A DNA stretch of 64,000 bases from Acidobacteriota bacterium (GTDB taxonomy: Bacteria > Acidobacteriota > Blastocatellia > Pyrinomonadales > Pyrinomonadaceae): positions 496,001 through 560,000 of the forward strand of contig JADKBM010000004.1 of assembly GCA_016715115.1 (NCBI GenBank). The letters are read 5' to 3'. The position numbers and the translations under genes are program-made. Below the pieces are notes generated by a model. It was not told the origin of the DNA, ran no database searches, and saw nothing but the letters and a program-made list of their open reading frames with translations. The stretch's first letter is position 1; each line of letters starts with the position of its first letter. Below are positions 18,280 through 27,161 of the stretch, in pieces.

Positions 18280-19395
18280 ATGACAATTTTCTTATTTTTC
18301 AAAAAGATGTTCGGAGTTTCCGTAGACGTTAATGCTTCGAATCGAATGCCGGTTTTCGTGCTAGTCGCGTTGTCGCTCGTTTTCAGCGCCGCCTGCGGGA
18401 AGCCTGCCCCGGAACCCGCCGCGAACAAAACAGCGAAGGTCGAGGTCAAGCCTGCAGCCGCGAACTTCATCGCCGTCGGCGATATGATGATCTCGCGCGG
18501 CGTGGCCCGAGCCATCGACCGAGCGGGGAATCCGCTCTATCCGTTCCAGAAGGTCGGCGATCTTCTCAAGGCTTCCGATTTCAGTTTCGGCAATCTCGAA
18601 TCGCCGATCTCGGGAGACGACACGCGGGTCGGCAAGGGCCTCGTCTTCAACACGCGCGTTCGCGACGTCGCGGGGCTCTCCGAATACAAATTCAAGATCG
18701 TGAACCTCGCGAACAATCACGCCTGGGACCAGGGAATGAAAGGCCTCGTGAACACCCACAAATACCTTGACGAGCGCGGCATCAAATACATCGGCACCGG
18801 AGAGAACCTCGAACGCGCCTGGAAACCCGAGGTTGTCGAGGCAAACGGCATCAAGTTCGGATTTGTCGGGGCGTCGTATGCGTCGATCAACGACGGCGGC
18901 GTCAAGCGCAACGACTACGTCGCGCGGATCGAGGAGACGGAGTTTCTCGAGCGTTCGATCAAACAGGCCAAAGCGGAGAGCGACTTCGTCGTCGTCACGA
19001 TGCACGCCGGGATCGAGTATGTCCGGAAACCGCATCAGCCGCAGATCGATTTTGCCCGCAAAGCGATCGACTTCGGCGCCGACATCGTCATCGGCGCGCA
19101 TCCGCATTGGATCCAGACGACCGAGACGTACAAAGGCAAAATGATCTTCTATTCGCTCGGGAATTTTATTTTCGACCAGCGAAAGCCGGACACGCGCGAA
19201 GGACTGATGCTCAAGATCTCGGTGCGGCGCGGGCCGGACGGCCAAGGCGGCGGGCTGACAGCCGTCGAACGCATAGATCTGATACCCGTGATCATCGACG
19301 ACTTCGCCGTTCCGCGTCCCGCGAACGACGTCGAGACCGCGGCGATTCTGAAGAAGATCGGTTACACCGAACGCTTCATCGTACCCGGAAAGTGA
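18280..19395 (+). CDS. CapA/PgsA-like metallophosphatase-fold lipoprotein
   Basis: This 371-residue protein of the PGA_cap family has a hydrophobic N-terminus ending in the lipobox-like VFSAACGK. Metal-site motifs are FIAVGDMMISR, FGNLESPIS, VNLANNHAWDQG, VVTMHAGIEY, VIGAHPHWIQ and FYSLGNFIFD. Family members act in polyglutamate capsule assembly or as surface phosphoesterases; no other cap gene is nearby, so the role is unclear. The start at 18280 follows GAGGTGTGA. A shorter start at 18346 would give a more compact signal peptide but lacks an obvious ribosome site. Confidence 0.88.
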   Translation: MTIFLFFKKMFGVSVDVNASNRMPVFVLVALSLVFSAACGKPAPEPAANKTAKVEVKPAAANFIAVGDMMISRGVARAIDRAGNPLYPFQKVGDLLKASDFSFGNLESPISGDDTRVGKGLVFNTRVRDVAGLSEYKFKIVNLANNHAWDQGMKGLVNTHKYLDERGIKYIGTGENLERAWKPEVVEANGIKFGFVGASYASINDGGVKRNDYVARIEETEFLERSIKQAKAESDFVVVTMHAGIEYVRKPHQPQIDFARKAIDFGADIVIGAHPHWIQTTETYKGKMIFYSLGNFIFDQRKPDTREGLMLKISVRRGPDGQGGGLTAVERIDLIPVIIDDFAVPRPANDVETAAILKKIGYTERFIVPGK

Positions 19396-19587
19396 ACGCC
19401 CTGAAGATCAGGCCGATGATCGCGTCGACTCAGCGTGAAGGATTTTCTTTCCCAGAAGCGTATTCCTGAAAGTCGCAAACGGGACAACAAAGTAGTGTGC
19501 GGCACGGCGAAAGAATCGAACGCCGCCCTTTGTTGAACAACGCGTCATCATGATGAAGCAAGGGTCGAACAATCAACGACTTACCTT

Positions 19588-19741
19588 CGACCCCTTCAGG
19601 GTCGGCGTCCCATCTGACTAATAGCCTGGGGGTTACGCTCCGCTCACCCCCCAGGCTATTACCTGATTCGCTTTCAGCGAATTTATCCACAGACAGCCTC
19701 CAATTGATGGACATATCTTCTATATGCTGTCCACTAGCTGA
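19588..19741. repeat. String of palindromes left of the IS1182-like element
   Basis: The gap 19396-19820 holds consecutive hairpins: CGACCCcttcaGGGTCG (19588-19604), a long TAATAGCCTGGGGG stem (19619-19661) and TTCGCTttcAGCGAA (19667-19681). A CAATTGATGGACATATCTTC block (19701-19741) follows and recurs as a direct repeat at 21692-21732. A minus-strand frame at 19430-19714 ending with several cysteines was not accepted as a gene. Confidence 0.65.
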
Positions 19742-19820
19742 AGAGGCTGTGTCAAAACCTTCAGAAGTCTGAGTTCATAGATCAAAATCAAGCGGCTTTC
19801 TTCTTATTAATTGCTAATTG

Positions 19821-21548
19821 GAGGCTGTCTGAAAAGTCCCCTCGGGTTCGGCGATTTTCGGTCTCGGGAGTGTTGTTTGAATTTCGTCGAGTTGCATACG
19901 TGGGTTATAATACTAAGTATGATACACGAGAAAAGGAAGAAGGTGGTCTTCAAGCATTACGATCAGAACCAACCGATGTTGTTGCCGCCGAGCCTGGATG
20001 ATCTGGTGCCCGCGAACCATCCGGTGCGCGTTGTGAACGAAGTGATCGAGCGGATCGACATCGGCGTGCTTGAGCTTGGGTACAAAGGCGGCGGAGCGTC
20101 GAGCTACCATCCGCGGCTGCTTTTGAAGGTGCTGGTTTACGCGTATCTTCGGAATATCTATTCGTCCCGGAAGATCGAGCAGGCGTTGCATGAAAACGTG
20201 CATTTCTGTGGCTCGCCGGCAACGCGAGGCCGGACCACAACACGCTGGCGGACTTTCGGTCGAAGCGGCTGAAAGATCATCTTGAGAAGATCTTTTCGCA
20301 GGTCGTGCTGCTGCTTGTCGAAGAGGGGGCGGTATCGTTGCGGGAAGTGATACTGACGGGACGAAGATCGAGGCGAACGCGAACCGGTACACGTTCGTCT
20401 GGGCAAAGACGGTGGGCGGAACAGCAGCGGATAAGGGAACAGTTGCGTGACGTGTGGAAGTACGTCGAGCGGGCGAGCGCGGAGGAAGAGCAGGCGCCGA
20501 ACGGCCGGATTTTGAGGCGGTGGACCCGGAAGCGGTGACGCGCGGTGAGAGCGATCGACGAGGAGTTGCTGAAGCCGAGCCCGATGCGAAGACAAGGCAG
20601 CGGGTGCGGAAATTGAGGCGGGAGTTGCCGGGCCGGGCGGCGAAGGTCGAGGCGCAGGAGCGGATGCTGGACGGGCGACGAAGCAGTTCGAAGACCGATC
20701 ATGACGCGACGTTCATGAGGATGAAGGAAGACCATCTGGGGAACGGGCAGTTGAGACCGGCGTACAATGTCCAGCTGGCGACCGAGGGGCATTTTCTGAC
20801 CGGGTAACGCTGACACAATCGGCGGGGACACGACCGCGCTGCCGGAGCATGTCGGCAAGATGATCGAAACGTACGGAACGGAACCCGAAAGCGTGACGGC
20901 GGATGCGGGTTACGGCAGTGAAGAGAACTACGCCTATCTGGAGAAACGGGCGATCAAGGCATTTGTGAAGTTTCCGGGGTTCGATTCCGGAAGCCCAAGG
21001 GAAGTTCGGCAGACAACTTCCAATACGACGCAGAGACCGATACTTACCGGTGTCCGGCGGGGCACGTGATGGAGTTCTCGGAGGATCGCGTGAAGACGAC
21101 GCAGAACGGCCGGAAGCAAAACGTCAAAATCTACCGGACCGAGGCCTGCGGCGGATGTCCGATGCGGGCCGAATGTTCGAAGGGCGAGGGGGACGGTCGA
21201 TCGAGCGCAACGAAGAAGTTCTGAGGCACCGGCGCAAGGCGCGCGAGATGCTCGAAAGCGAGAAAGGCGTCGAACGGAGGAAACAACGGTACGAGGTCGA
21301 GGCGGTGATCGGAAACATAAAGGAAAACAAGAAATTCAGAAGGTTCTTACTGAGGGGTTGGCAAAAGTACAGATTGAGATCGGATTGATCGCATCGCACA
21401 CAACCTGCAAAGGCTGGCAACCGTCTGAAAAGGCGGAAATGCGCTCGGCGACCGGCCAACTGATGACGGCCGAAGCGGACTCTCCCAAAACAGACAACAG
21501 AAAAACGGCAATCCCGGAGACTTTCTGAGTGACTTTCCAGACAGCCTC
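19821..21548 (+). mobile_element. IS1182-family insertion sequence, decayed
   Basis: The terminal repeats GAGGCTGTCTGAAAAGTC (left) and, complemented, GAGGCTGTCTGGAAAGTC (right) bound about 1.73 kb, a normal IS1182 size. The transposase inside is broken by several frameshifts, so the copy is dead unless helped in trans. Confidence 0.85.
19919..21430 (+). pseudogene. IS1182-family transposase, frameshifted
   Basis: The N-terminus MIHEKRKKVVFKHYDQNQPM with VPANHPVRVVNEVIERI and RKIEQALHENVHF is intact to about 20212. The rest is distributed over other frames: KDHLEKIFSQVVLLLVEEG, SVTADAGYGSEENYAYLEKR, the Cys pair block EACGGCPMRAECSKG, and the end EAVIGNIKENKKFRRFLLRG. These are diagnostic for IS1182 transposases. 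At least four frame changes are needed to join them. Confidence 0.85.
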
Positions 21549-21740
21549 GCCCCAAGACTTTCTTGGCTTTAGCCCAATACTGCGGCTAAAGCCGGGATCA
21601 AGTCTGAATCTCGATCCACTAGCTGAAGCTAGTGGCAACTCATAAAACCGAAGACAAATCGGAGTTTTGACACAACCTCTGCAGCTAGTGGCAATTGATG
21701 GACACATCTTCTGTATGCCGTCCACTGGCTGAAACTAGGG
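21549..21740. repeat. Palindromes right of the IS1182-like element
   Basis: GGCTTTAGCCcaatactgcGGCTAAAGCC forms a strong hairpin near 21569-21597. CCACTAGCTgaAGCTAGTGG follows near 21617-21636. The 21692-21732 block is a direct copy of the one at 19701-19741. No gene is present before mtnC. Confidence 0.6.
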
Positions 21741-21809
21741 GCAATTGATTTTCTTGAGAGCCGTAAAATTCCCAATCAAGGCTTCATAGGAATCTCAGTT
21801 GGAGACGAC

Positions 21810-22517
21810 TTAGTCGATGTCGGAAAACGATCCGATGACGTCGTGCTGAATCGGGTGCGGATACTTTCCATTGCCTTCGCGAACCGAAAGAAGCGTGAGG
21901 AATCCGGCGTCGCGTGCCGCGTCGAGTTCGGCGACAACGTCCGACACAAATAGCATTTCGCCCGGCTTGAATCCGAGTTCACGGGCGATCGCGTAATAAC
22001 TTCCCGGGTTCTGTTTCTTTCCGATGTGCGTATCGAAATAGCCGCTGATCAGACCGCTCAGATCGCCGGCGTTGGAATAGGTGAAGATCAACCGCTGCGC
22101 GAGCACGCTCCCCGACGAAAAGACCGCGACCTTTACGCCGCGCTCGGTCCAGCGCTTCAGCGCTTCCGGAACATCGGCGAAAACGCGGCTGACGAGCTCG
22201 CCGCTCTCGTACCCGGCGCGCCAGATCTGTCCCTCGATCGCCTTCAACGGCGTCGATTTCCGATCGACATCGATCAGCCACTCGAGGTATTTGACGATCG
22301 TTTCGGGTTCGCGGTCGTTGAACTTCCGACCGTAAACCTGATCCTGAAAATCCTTACGGTATTCGGCCTTGAGTTCGGCGATCTCGTTTTCAAGCGCCGC
22401 GATATTCCTGACGACGAAATCTTCCATCTTCGATTTCGCGTACGGGAACAGAGTGCGGTGCACGAAATCGATCGGGGTCGCGGTGCCCTCGATGTCCAAC
22501 AATACGGCTTTGATCAT
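21810..22517 (-). CDS. mtnC: Enolase-phosphatase MtnC (acireductone synthase)
   Basis: This 235-residue HAD-superfamily enzyme of methionine salvage enolises and dephosphorylates 2,3-diketo-5-methylthiopentyl-1-phosphate. The N-terminal VLLDIEGTATPIDFV carries the catalytic acidic residues of this subfamily, VAVFSSGSVLAQ is HAD motif II, and MLFVSDVVAELDAARDAG is the motif IV region. The open frame continues upstream to 22988, but that part is a shadow of mtnD; the ATG at 22517 overlaps the mtnD stop by 4 bp. It is the last gene of the mtn operon. Confidence 0.94.
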   Translation of the reverse strand: MIKAVLLDIEGTATPIDFVHRTLFPYAKSKMEDFVVRNIAALENEIAELKAEYRKDFQDQVYGRKFNDREPETIVKYLEWLIDVDRKSTPLKAIEGQIWRAGYESGELVSRVFADVPEALKRWTERGVKVAVFSSGSVLAQRLIFTYSNAGDLSGLISGYFDTHIGKKQNPGSYYAIARELGFKPGEMLFVSDVVAELDAARDAGFLTLLSVREGNGKYPHPIQHDVIGSFSDID

Positions 22518-23083
22518 ATTGATTGATCTCCGGCCGGGAAAATGTCCGGCCCGAAACAGAGCGGCTGATACCGGTTGTCGATGCCGCTTTCCGTATAATG
22601 CGGCGTCCAGCCGGCCGGATCTTGAAACAGTCGGATCGCCCGCACCATCCGGTCGGCGCAGAGATCGAACCAATGCAGCGTCCCGCGCGGAACGCGAATC
22701 AGGTCGCCGGCTTCCATTTCGACGGAAACAACAGGTCCGTCTTTCGGCGCAATGTGAAACAGACCGTGGCCCTTGACGATAAAACGGATCTCGTCCTCGT
22801 CGTGCCAATGCTCCTTGTTGAATTTGCCGAGCATTGCCTCGAGATTCGGCGTCGTCGGAACGATGTTGATGACATCCGCCGTGACGTAACCGCCGGATCG
22901 CTTCAACGTCTCGATCTCGGGCTCGTAAGCTTCGAGGATCTCGGCCTCGGAAGCGTCGGGCGAAACGCGCGACTCTTTCGCGTCCCAACGCTCGTAATCG
23001 ATGCCGACGCCGGCGAGTGTTTCGCGGATCAACGCCGGATCGGTCAGCCGGATGTTCTTATCGGGAATGTCGACTATGGCCAT
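22514..23083 (-). CDS. mtnD: Acireductone dioxygenase MtnD
   Basis: This 189-residue cupin of the ARD family oxidises the acireductone to the keto acid precursor of methionine and formate. The metal ligands are in KEHWHDEDEIRFIVKGHGLF (HxH...E), with the last His in PRGTLHWFDL. The ending HYTESGIDNRYQ is typical. Translation is coupled to mtnC by a 4-bp overlap, and the small gene upstream ends 3 bp before its start. Confidence 0.95.
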   Translation of the reverse strand: MAIVDIPDKNIRLTDPALIRETLAGVGIDYERWDAKESRVSPDASEAEILEAYEPEIETLKRSGGYVTADVINIVPTTPNLEAMLGKFNKEHWHDEDEIRFIVKGHGLFHIAPKDGPVVSVEMEAGDLIRVPRGTLHWFDLCADRMVRAIRLFQDPAGWTPHYTESGIDNRYQPLCFGPDIFPAGDQSI

Positions 23084-23086
23084 AAA

Positions 23087-23377
23087 TTATAGGTTGCGTT
23101 CCTCGATCAACTTCCATACCTCGGCGGCGATCGCCGGAACTTCCGGACCGTCCGCGGTCGCCTCGTCGAACCACTCAAAAAGTTCGCGTTCGATCACTTC
23201 GAGGACGGCTTCCTCCGAACGGCAGGCTTCGAGTTGATAAACGATCGTTTCCGCCTCCGGACGATACTCTTCGGGATTGAATCCGAAATTGAGCGCCGCC
23301 GGATCGTGCCGAAACAATACGGCCGTGACCGCTTCGAGAAACTCGCGGGATTCGGATTTTGCGTCGCGATTCGTCAT
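23087..23377 (-). CDS. Unknown 96-residue protein in the mtn operon
   Basis: It overlaps mtnB by 4 bp and lies 3 bp before mtnD, so it is a genuine operon member. It is acidic and helical (SREFLEAVTAVLFRHDPAAL, then YRPEAETIVYQLEACRSEEA and a WFDEAT segment), with no catalytic motif or membrane span seen. Small acidic proteins of this look are often grouped as unknown-function domains. Position suggests a link to methionine salvage, but this is inference only. Confidence 0.75.
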   Translation of the reverse strand: MTNRDAKSESREFLEAVTAVLFRHDPAALNFGFNPEEYRPEAETIVYQLEACRSEEAVLEVIERELFEWFDEATADGPEVPAIAAEVWKLIEERNL

Positions 23378-23991
23378 CTGAGACTCAGCGTCCGCCCGAG
23401 AACTTCAAACAAAAACTCAAAGATCTCGATGTGCCGTTTCGCTTCGGCGATGTCCTTGCCCCAGGTGTAGATTCCGTGACGGCGCAGAAACAGTCCGTGA
23501 ATTCCGGGGTTCTCGCGCAAAACATTGTCGATGACGTGAGACAAGGCGATGTAATCCTGCGAGTTTTCGATGATCGGGACGATCTCTCGATGTTCGTGCG
23601 TCATCACGCCCGCGAGGCCTTTGAGCATTTCGAATCCCTCGATCTCGATCGCCCCGTCCTTGTAGAAATACTCGGACAGGATCGTTCCCCAAACCGAATG
23701 CGTGTGGAGAACCGATCCGACGTTCCCCCGCATCCGGTAGATCGTCAGGTGAACCATCGTTTCGGCCGACGGTTTGCCGAATCCCTGAAGCACCTCGGCG
23801 TTGTCGTCGATCTCGAGAAAATGCGTTTCGTCGAGCGAACCCTTTTCATTGCCACTCGCCGTAACCGCGATCCGAAGCGGCGATTCCGAGATCTTTGCGC
23901 TGAAGTTGCCGGCGGTTCCCATCACCCAGCCGCGCCGGTAAAACTCGTAACCAACCAAGGAAAGGCTTTCGGAGTGCTCTTTGAAGCTCAT
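23374..23991 (-). CDS. mtnB: Methylthioribulose-1-phosphate dehydratase MtnB
   Basis: This 205-residue protein has a class II aldolase fold. GTAGNFSAKI lies near the phosphate site, the zinc histidines are in LHTHSVWGTIL, and GLFLRRHGIYTWGKDIAEAK with HIEIFEFLFEV is typical of MtnB. It dehydrates methylthioribulose-1-phosphate. The frame extends upstream to 24087 inside the next gene, but the ATG at 23991 is the sensible start. It is the first gene of mtnB-unknown-mtnD-mtnC. Confidence 0.93.
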   Translation of the reverse strand: MSFKEHSESLSLVGYEFYRRGWVMGTAGNFSAKISESPLRIAVTASGNEKGSLDETHFLEIDDNAEVLQGFGKPSAETMVHLTIYRMRGNVGSVLHTHSVWGTILSEYFYKDGAIEIEGFEMLKGLAGVMTHEHREIVPIIENSQDYIALSHVIDNVLRENPGIHGLFLRRHGIYTWGKDIAEAKRHIEIFEFLFEVLGRTLSLR

Positions 23992-24043
23992 CAATTTCGA
24001 GTCTACCAAACTTGTGAAAAAACCAGAATCTATTTGTCGCGGC

Positions 24044-27025
24044 CTAACGGATCTCAAGAAGTTCTTCGTCGAGTATGCCCGGCGCATCGGGCAGCATCGT
24101 CAGGTCGTTGCAAATGATCCGGTTGCGTCCGCTTTTCTTGGCCTGGTAGAGAGCCGTATCCGCCGCCCGTATGAGATCGGCCTCGTCGAGGCAGAAACGC
24201 GGAAACAGCGTTCCGATTCCGGCGCTGATCGTTAAATACTCGCTCGTCGTCGAACTCAGATGCGGGATCAGCAGCTGATTGACGTTATTGATTGCCTGCC
24301 GGGCGATGTTGAGAGCGCCGACAGCGTCGGTGCCGCCGAGAATTATCGCAAACTCCTCTCCGCCGAATCGCGCGACGAGATCGGTCGGCCGGTTGATCGC
24401 GTCGGCCAGCGCCTCGGCCACGCGCTGCAGACATTCGTCGCCGGTCTGGTGTCCGTAGGTGTCGTTGTAGAGTTTGAAATGATCGATGTCGAGCAGAACA
24501 AGTGACATCTCCGTCTTGAAGCGAACCGCTCTGCTCCATTCATCGGCGAGGAATTTCTCAAAACGGCGGCGATTGCCGATCTTCGTCAATCCGTCGGAAT
24601 TGGCAAGATACTCGAGTTCCGCGTTGACCAGACGAAGCTCGTCGGTCTGCTCGGTCACGAGCCGCGACAGTCTCCGTTCGCGGCGACGCAGTTCGTGAAC
24701 GCTCAGTTGCCAGACGAGTCCGAGAAGAACGACGATGATCACGGCGCAAAGAAGATAGAACCACAGCGTTTGATAGAAAAACGGCTTGAGCGTCACCTCG
24801 AGCGTTGCGCCTTCTTCGTTCCAGACTCCTTCGCTGTTGGCGGCGATCACACGGAAACGGTAAACACCGGGCGGGAGCGTCGAATAATGCGCGCTGCGAC
24901 GCGTGCCCGCCTCAACCCAATCCGGATCGTGACCTTCGAGTTTGTATTTGAACTTGATCTGTTCCGACTTGATGAGACTGATTCCGGTGTAAGTGATCTC
25001 GATATTCCGCTGACCGGGCTCGATCGACAGACCGCCGCGAAACTGGGTCGGTTCGCGCTCGACGGTCGTGCCCTCGATGATGACGGTCGGAGACGCCGGA
25101 TTGGCGGCCTCCGCCTCGGGATCAACGATCGCGATCCCGTCTTGCGTGGGAAACCAGAAGCGGCCGGCGTCATCGACCAGGCTCGCCGGCTGGCGTCCGC
25201 CGTTGCACTCGGTGACGAGCATTCCGTCGTCCTTGCCGTAGCCGGTGCTGTTGATCCGTTTGATCAGGCCGTCGGCAAACGCGTTCAACTCGTTTCGGCT
25301 GACGCGATAAATGCCTTTATTCGAACTGATCCAGAAGTTTCCGCGCTTGTCTTCGCGGATCGCGAAGACGCCGTTGTTGAACAGTCCGTTCGATTCCTTG
25401 AAATTGACGAATTTGCCGTCCTTGAACCGGCTCATTCCTTCGTCGTAGGTTCCGATCCACATCGTCCCCTCGGAATCCTCGAAGACCGTTCGAACGTAGT
25501 TTCCGGCAAGCCCTTCGCGGACCGTGTAATTGATGAACTTCCCGTCGCGATACTCCGACAATCCGCCGAGCGTCCCGAACCAGAGCCGCCCCTTCGAATC
25601 TTCGAAAATCTCGGTGACGAACTCGTTCGGCAAGCCTTCGGGCAAAGCGTATGACGCCTCGCGAACGTAGTCGCGATAACGCCAGAGCCCTTTGTTCGTC
25701 GCCGCCCAGACATTCCCCGATCGGTCCGATTTGATCGCAAAAACGTGCGTGCCTTTGGTTCCCGAAAGAAGTTCGCCGGCGCCGTTCTTCGCGACGTATA
25801 TGCCGCCGTTAAGGCCTATCCATAGTTTGCCGTTCGCGTCCTCAAACAATGACTGAACCGAAGTTGCGCCGTCGTTCCACTGTTCCGGCGATGACGGGTT
25901 CGCAGGCTTGAAGCGGACGGTTTCAAAACGGCCCTCACGGTACAGACTCAATCCTTTGTTGGTTCCGACCCACGTATTGCCGGACCGGTCGCGGAGCAGC
26001 GGATAGACTTCGTTGTATTCGAGCCCCGCGTCCTTGCTCAGCCCGCTGATGACGCGTTTTCGCAAACGGCTGAGCCCCTTGTTGGTCGAGACCCAGATGT
26101 TTCCTTCGCGGTCGTGGAGAAGATCGAAGATCGAATTGTCCGCAAGCCCGTCTTTTGTATCGAAGAAACTGAACTTCCCGTTTTGACGCCGGCCAAGGCC
26201 GACGCCGCCGCTCATTCCGCCGCCGGTCGCGAACCAGAGCGAACCGTCGTCGGTTTCCCAAAACGAGTGGTTTATCGAATTGGCGGACAGTCCGTCTTTG
26301 TCGCCGAAAGTTTCGATCGTACCATTCTTCAACCGGTGCAGGCGTCGTTCGCCGATCCAAAGCGCACCTTCGCGATCGATGTAGTGGTTGACGCCGAAAT
26401 CGACGGCGCTGAGATCGAGTTTGTATTCGAACGTCGATTCGCCGCGGGTTTGAAGAGTGAGCCCGGGCGTTATCGTCCAGTGAGAACCGTCCCGCGCCTC
26501 AAGTTCGATGCGCTCGTTGTAATGTTCGTTGACGCGGGCGAAGACAAACGTCCCGTTCCGAAGGTAGTACCAGGTCTTGGATTTTCTCGAATCGTCTTCG
26601 CTCAGAAACTGCAGTTCCCCGTTAGCGTCAGGCTTGATCTCCTGGATGTAATGACCGGGAACCTCGTCTGCCGTCATCGACTTGAACGCGCCGTTTCGAT
26701 AGATCGTAAGGACGCCGTCTTCCGTCGAAGTCGCGTACAGCGTTCCGTCAAGATCAGAATAAAGATAAGAAAACCGATTGTTTAGGATTCCCGGACTGTT
26801 GCTCTTGTTGAAGGTCGTGAAACGCAATCCGTCGAAGCGGACGAGCCCGTCGAAGGTCGTGAACCATAGATAACCGTCCGGAGTCTGAACGATCGACCGC
26901 ACGCCGTTCTGCGGCAGTCCATTGTCGGTCGTCCACGTATCGAATCGATACTGATCCGTTGCGCGCGCAGAGGACACACAGCAGAACAAGATCAAAAATA
27001 CGGAGAGACTGATGAAGGTTTTCAT
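24044..27025 (-). CDS. Beta-propeller sensor diguanylate cyclase (Reg_prop - Y_Y_Y - TM - GGDEF)
   Basis: This 993-residue one-protein signalling system has a signal peptide (LSVFLILFCCVSSARA), then about 14 two-component-regulator propeller repeats such as DNGLPQNGVRSI and DREGNIWVSTNKGLSRLRK. A Y_Y_Y domain follows (RNIEITYTGISL, PGVYRFRVIAANSEGVWNE), then a TM helix (FYLLCAVIIVVLLGLVWQL), a short coiled coil and a GGDEF domain. The active site is RFGGEEFAIIL, and RPTD five residues before it forms the inhibitory I-site. It should sense a periplasmic ligand and make c-di-GMP. The start is set by the signal peptide, not by the upstream open frame to 27184. Confidence 0.93.
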   Translation of the reverse strand: MKTFISLSVFLILFCCVSSARATDQYRFDTWTTDNGLPQNGVRSIVQTPDGYLWFTTFDGLVRFDGLRFTTFNKSNSPGILNNRFSYLYSDLDGTLYATSTEDGVLTIYRNGAFKSMTADEVPGHYIQEIKPDANGELQFLSEDDSRKSKTWYYLRNGTFVFARVNEHYNERIELEARDGSHWTITPGLTLQTRGESTFEYKLDLSAVDFGVNHYIDREGALWIGERRLHRLKNGTIETFGDKDGLSANSINHSFWETDDGSLWFATGGGMSGGVGLGRRQNGKFSFFDTKDGLADNSIFDLLHDREGNIWVSTNKGLSRLRKRVISGLSKDAGLEYNEVYPLLRDRSGNTWVGTNKGLSLYREGRFETVRFKPANPSSPEQWNDGATSVQSLFEDANGKLWIGLNGGIYVAKNGAGELLSGTKGTHVFAIKSDRSGNVWAATNKGLWRYRDYVREASYALPEGLPNEFVTEIFEDSKGRLWFGTLGGLSEYRDGKFINYTVREGLAGNYVRTVFEDSEGTMWIGTYDEGMSRFKDGKFVNFKESNGLFNNGVFAIREDKRGNFWISSNKGIYRVSRNELNAFADGLIKRINSTGYGKDDGMLVTECNGGRQPASLVDDAGRFWFPTQDGIAIVDPEAEAANPASPTVIIEGTTVEREPTQFRGGLSIEPGQRNIEITYTGISLIKSEQIKFKYKLEGHDPDWVEAGTRRSAHYSTLPPGVYRFRVIAANSEGVWNEEGATLEVTLKPFFYQTLWFYLLCAVIIVVLLGLVWQLSVHELRRRERRLSRLVTEQTDELRLVNAELEYLANSDGLTKIGNRRRFEKFLADEWSRAVRFKTEMSLVLLDIDHFKLYNDTYGHQTGDECLQRVAEALADAINRPTDLVARFGGEEFAIILGGTDAVGALNIARQAINNVNQLLIPHLSSTTSEYLTISAGIGTLFPRFCLDEADLIRAADTALYQAKKSGRNRIICNDLTMLPDAPGILDEELLEIR

Positions 27026-27161
27026 TTCGCGGACTATGGACGCAAGGCGAAAAAAATATGGGGAGCCTGGGAAACTCCCCGTTCTATTAAAACAGTTTGA
27101 ACAATTGATAGTCAACGAAATTCTTGTGTTGGTCGAAGCGCCGTCAGACGGGATCTTTTGA

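Larger units (their letters stand above)
19742..21680. mobile_element. Small inverted-repeat element (MITE-like) split by an IS
   Basis: The left end CTGAAGAGGCTGTGTCAAAA (near 19738-19757) and, complemented, the right end CTGCAGAGGTTGTGTCAAAA (near 21663-21682) match. Between them only about 80 bp and 130 bp remain outside the IS1182-like insertion at 19821-21548, so the original element was roughly 0.2 kb and non-coding. It also contains the palindrome CCACTAGCTgaAGCTAGTGG. Confidence 0.6.

Noticed and set aside
19430..19714. Minus-strand frame with CRTLLCCPVC near its end
   Set aside because: It crosses several palindromes, has no homology I recognise, and the Cys pattern is confined to one short segment.
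22518..22988. N-terminal extension of the mtnC frame
   Set aside because: It is a shadow of mtnD in another frame; family alignment begins at the ATG at 22517.
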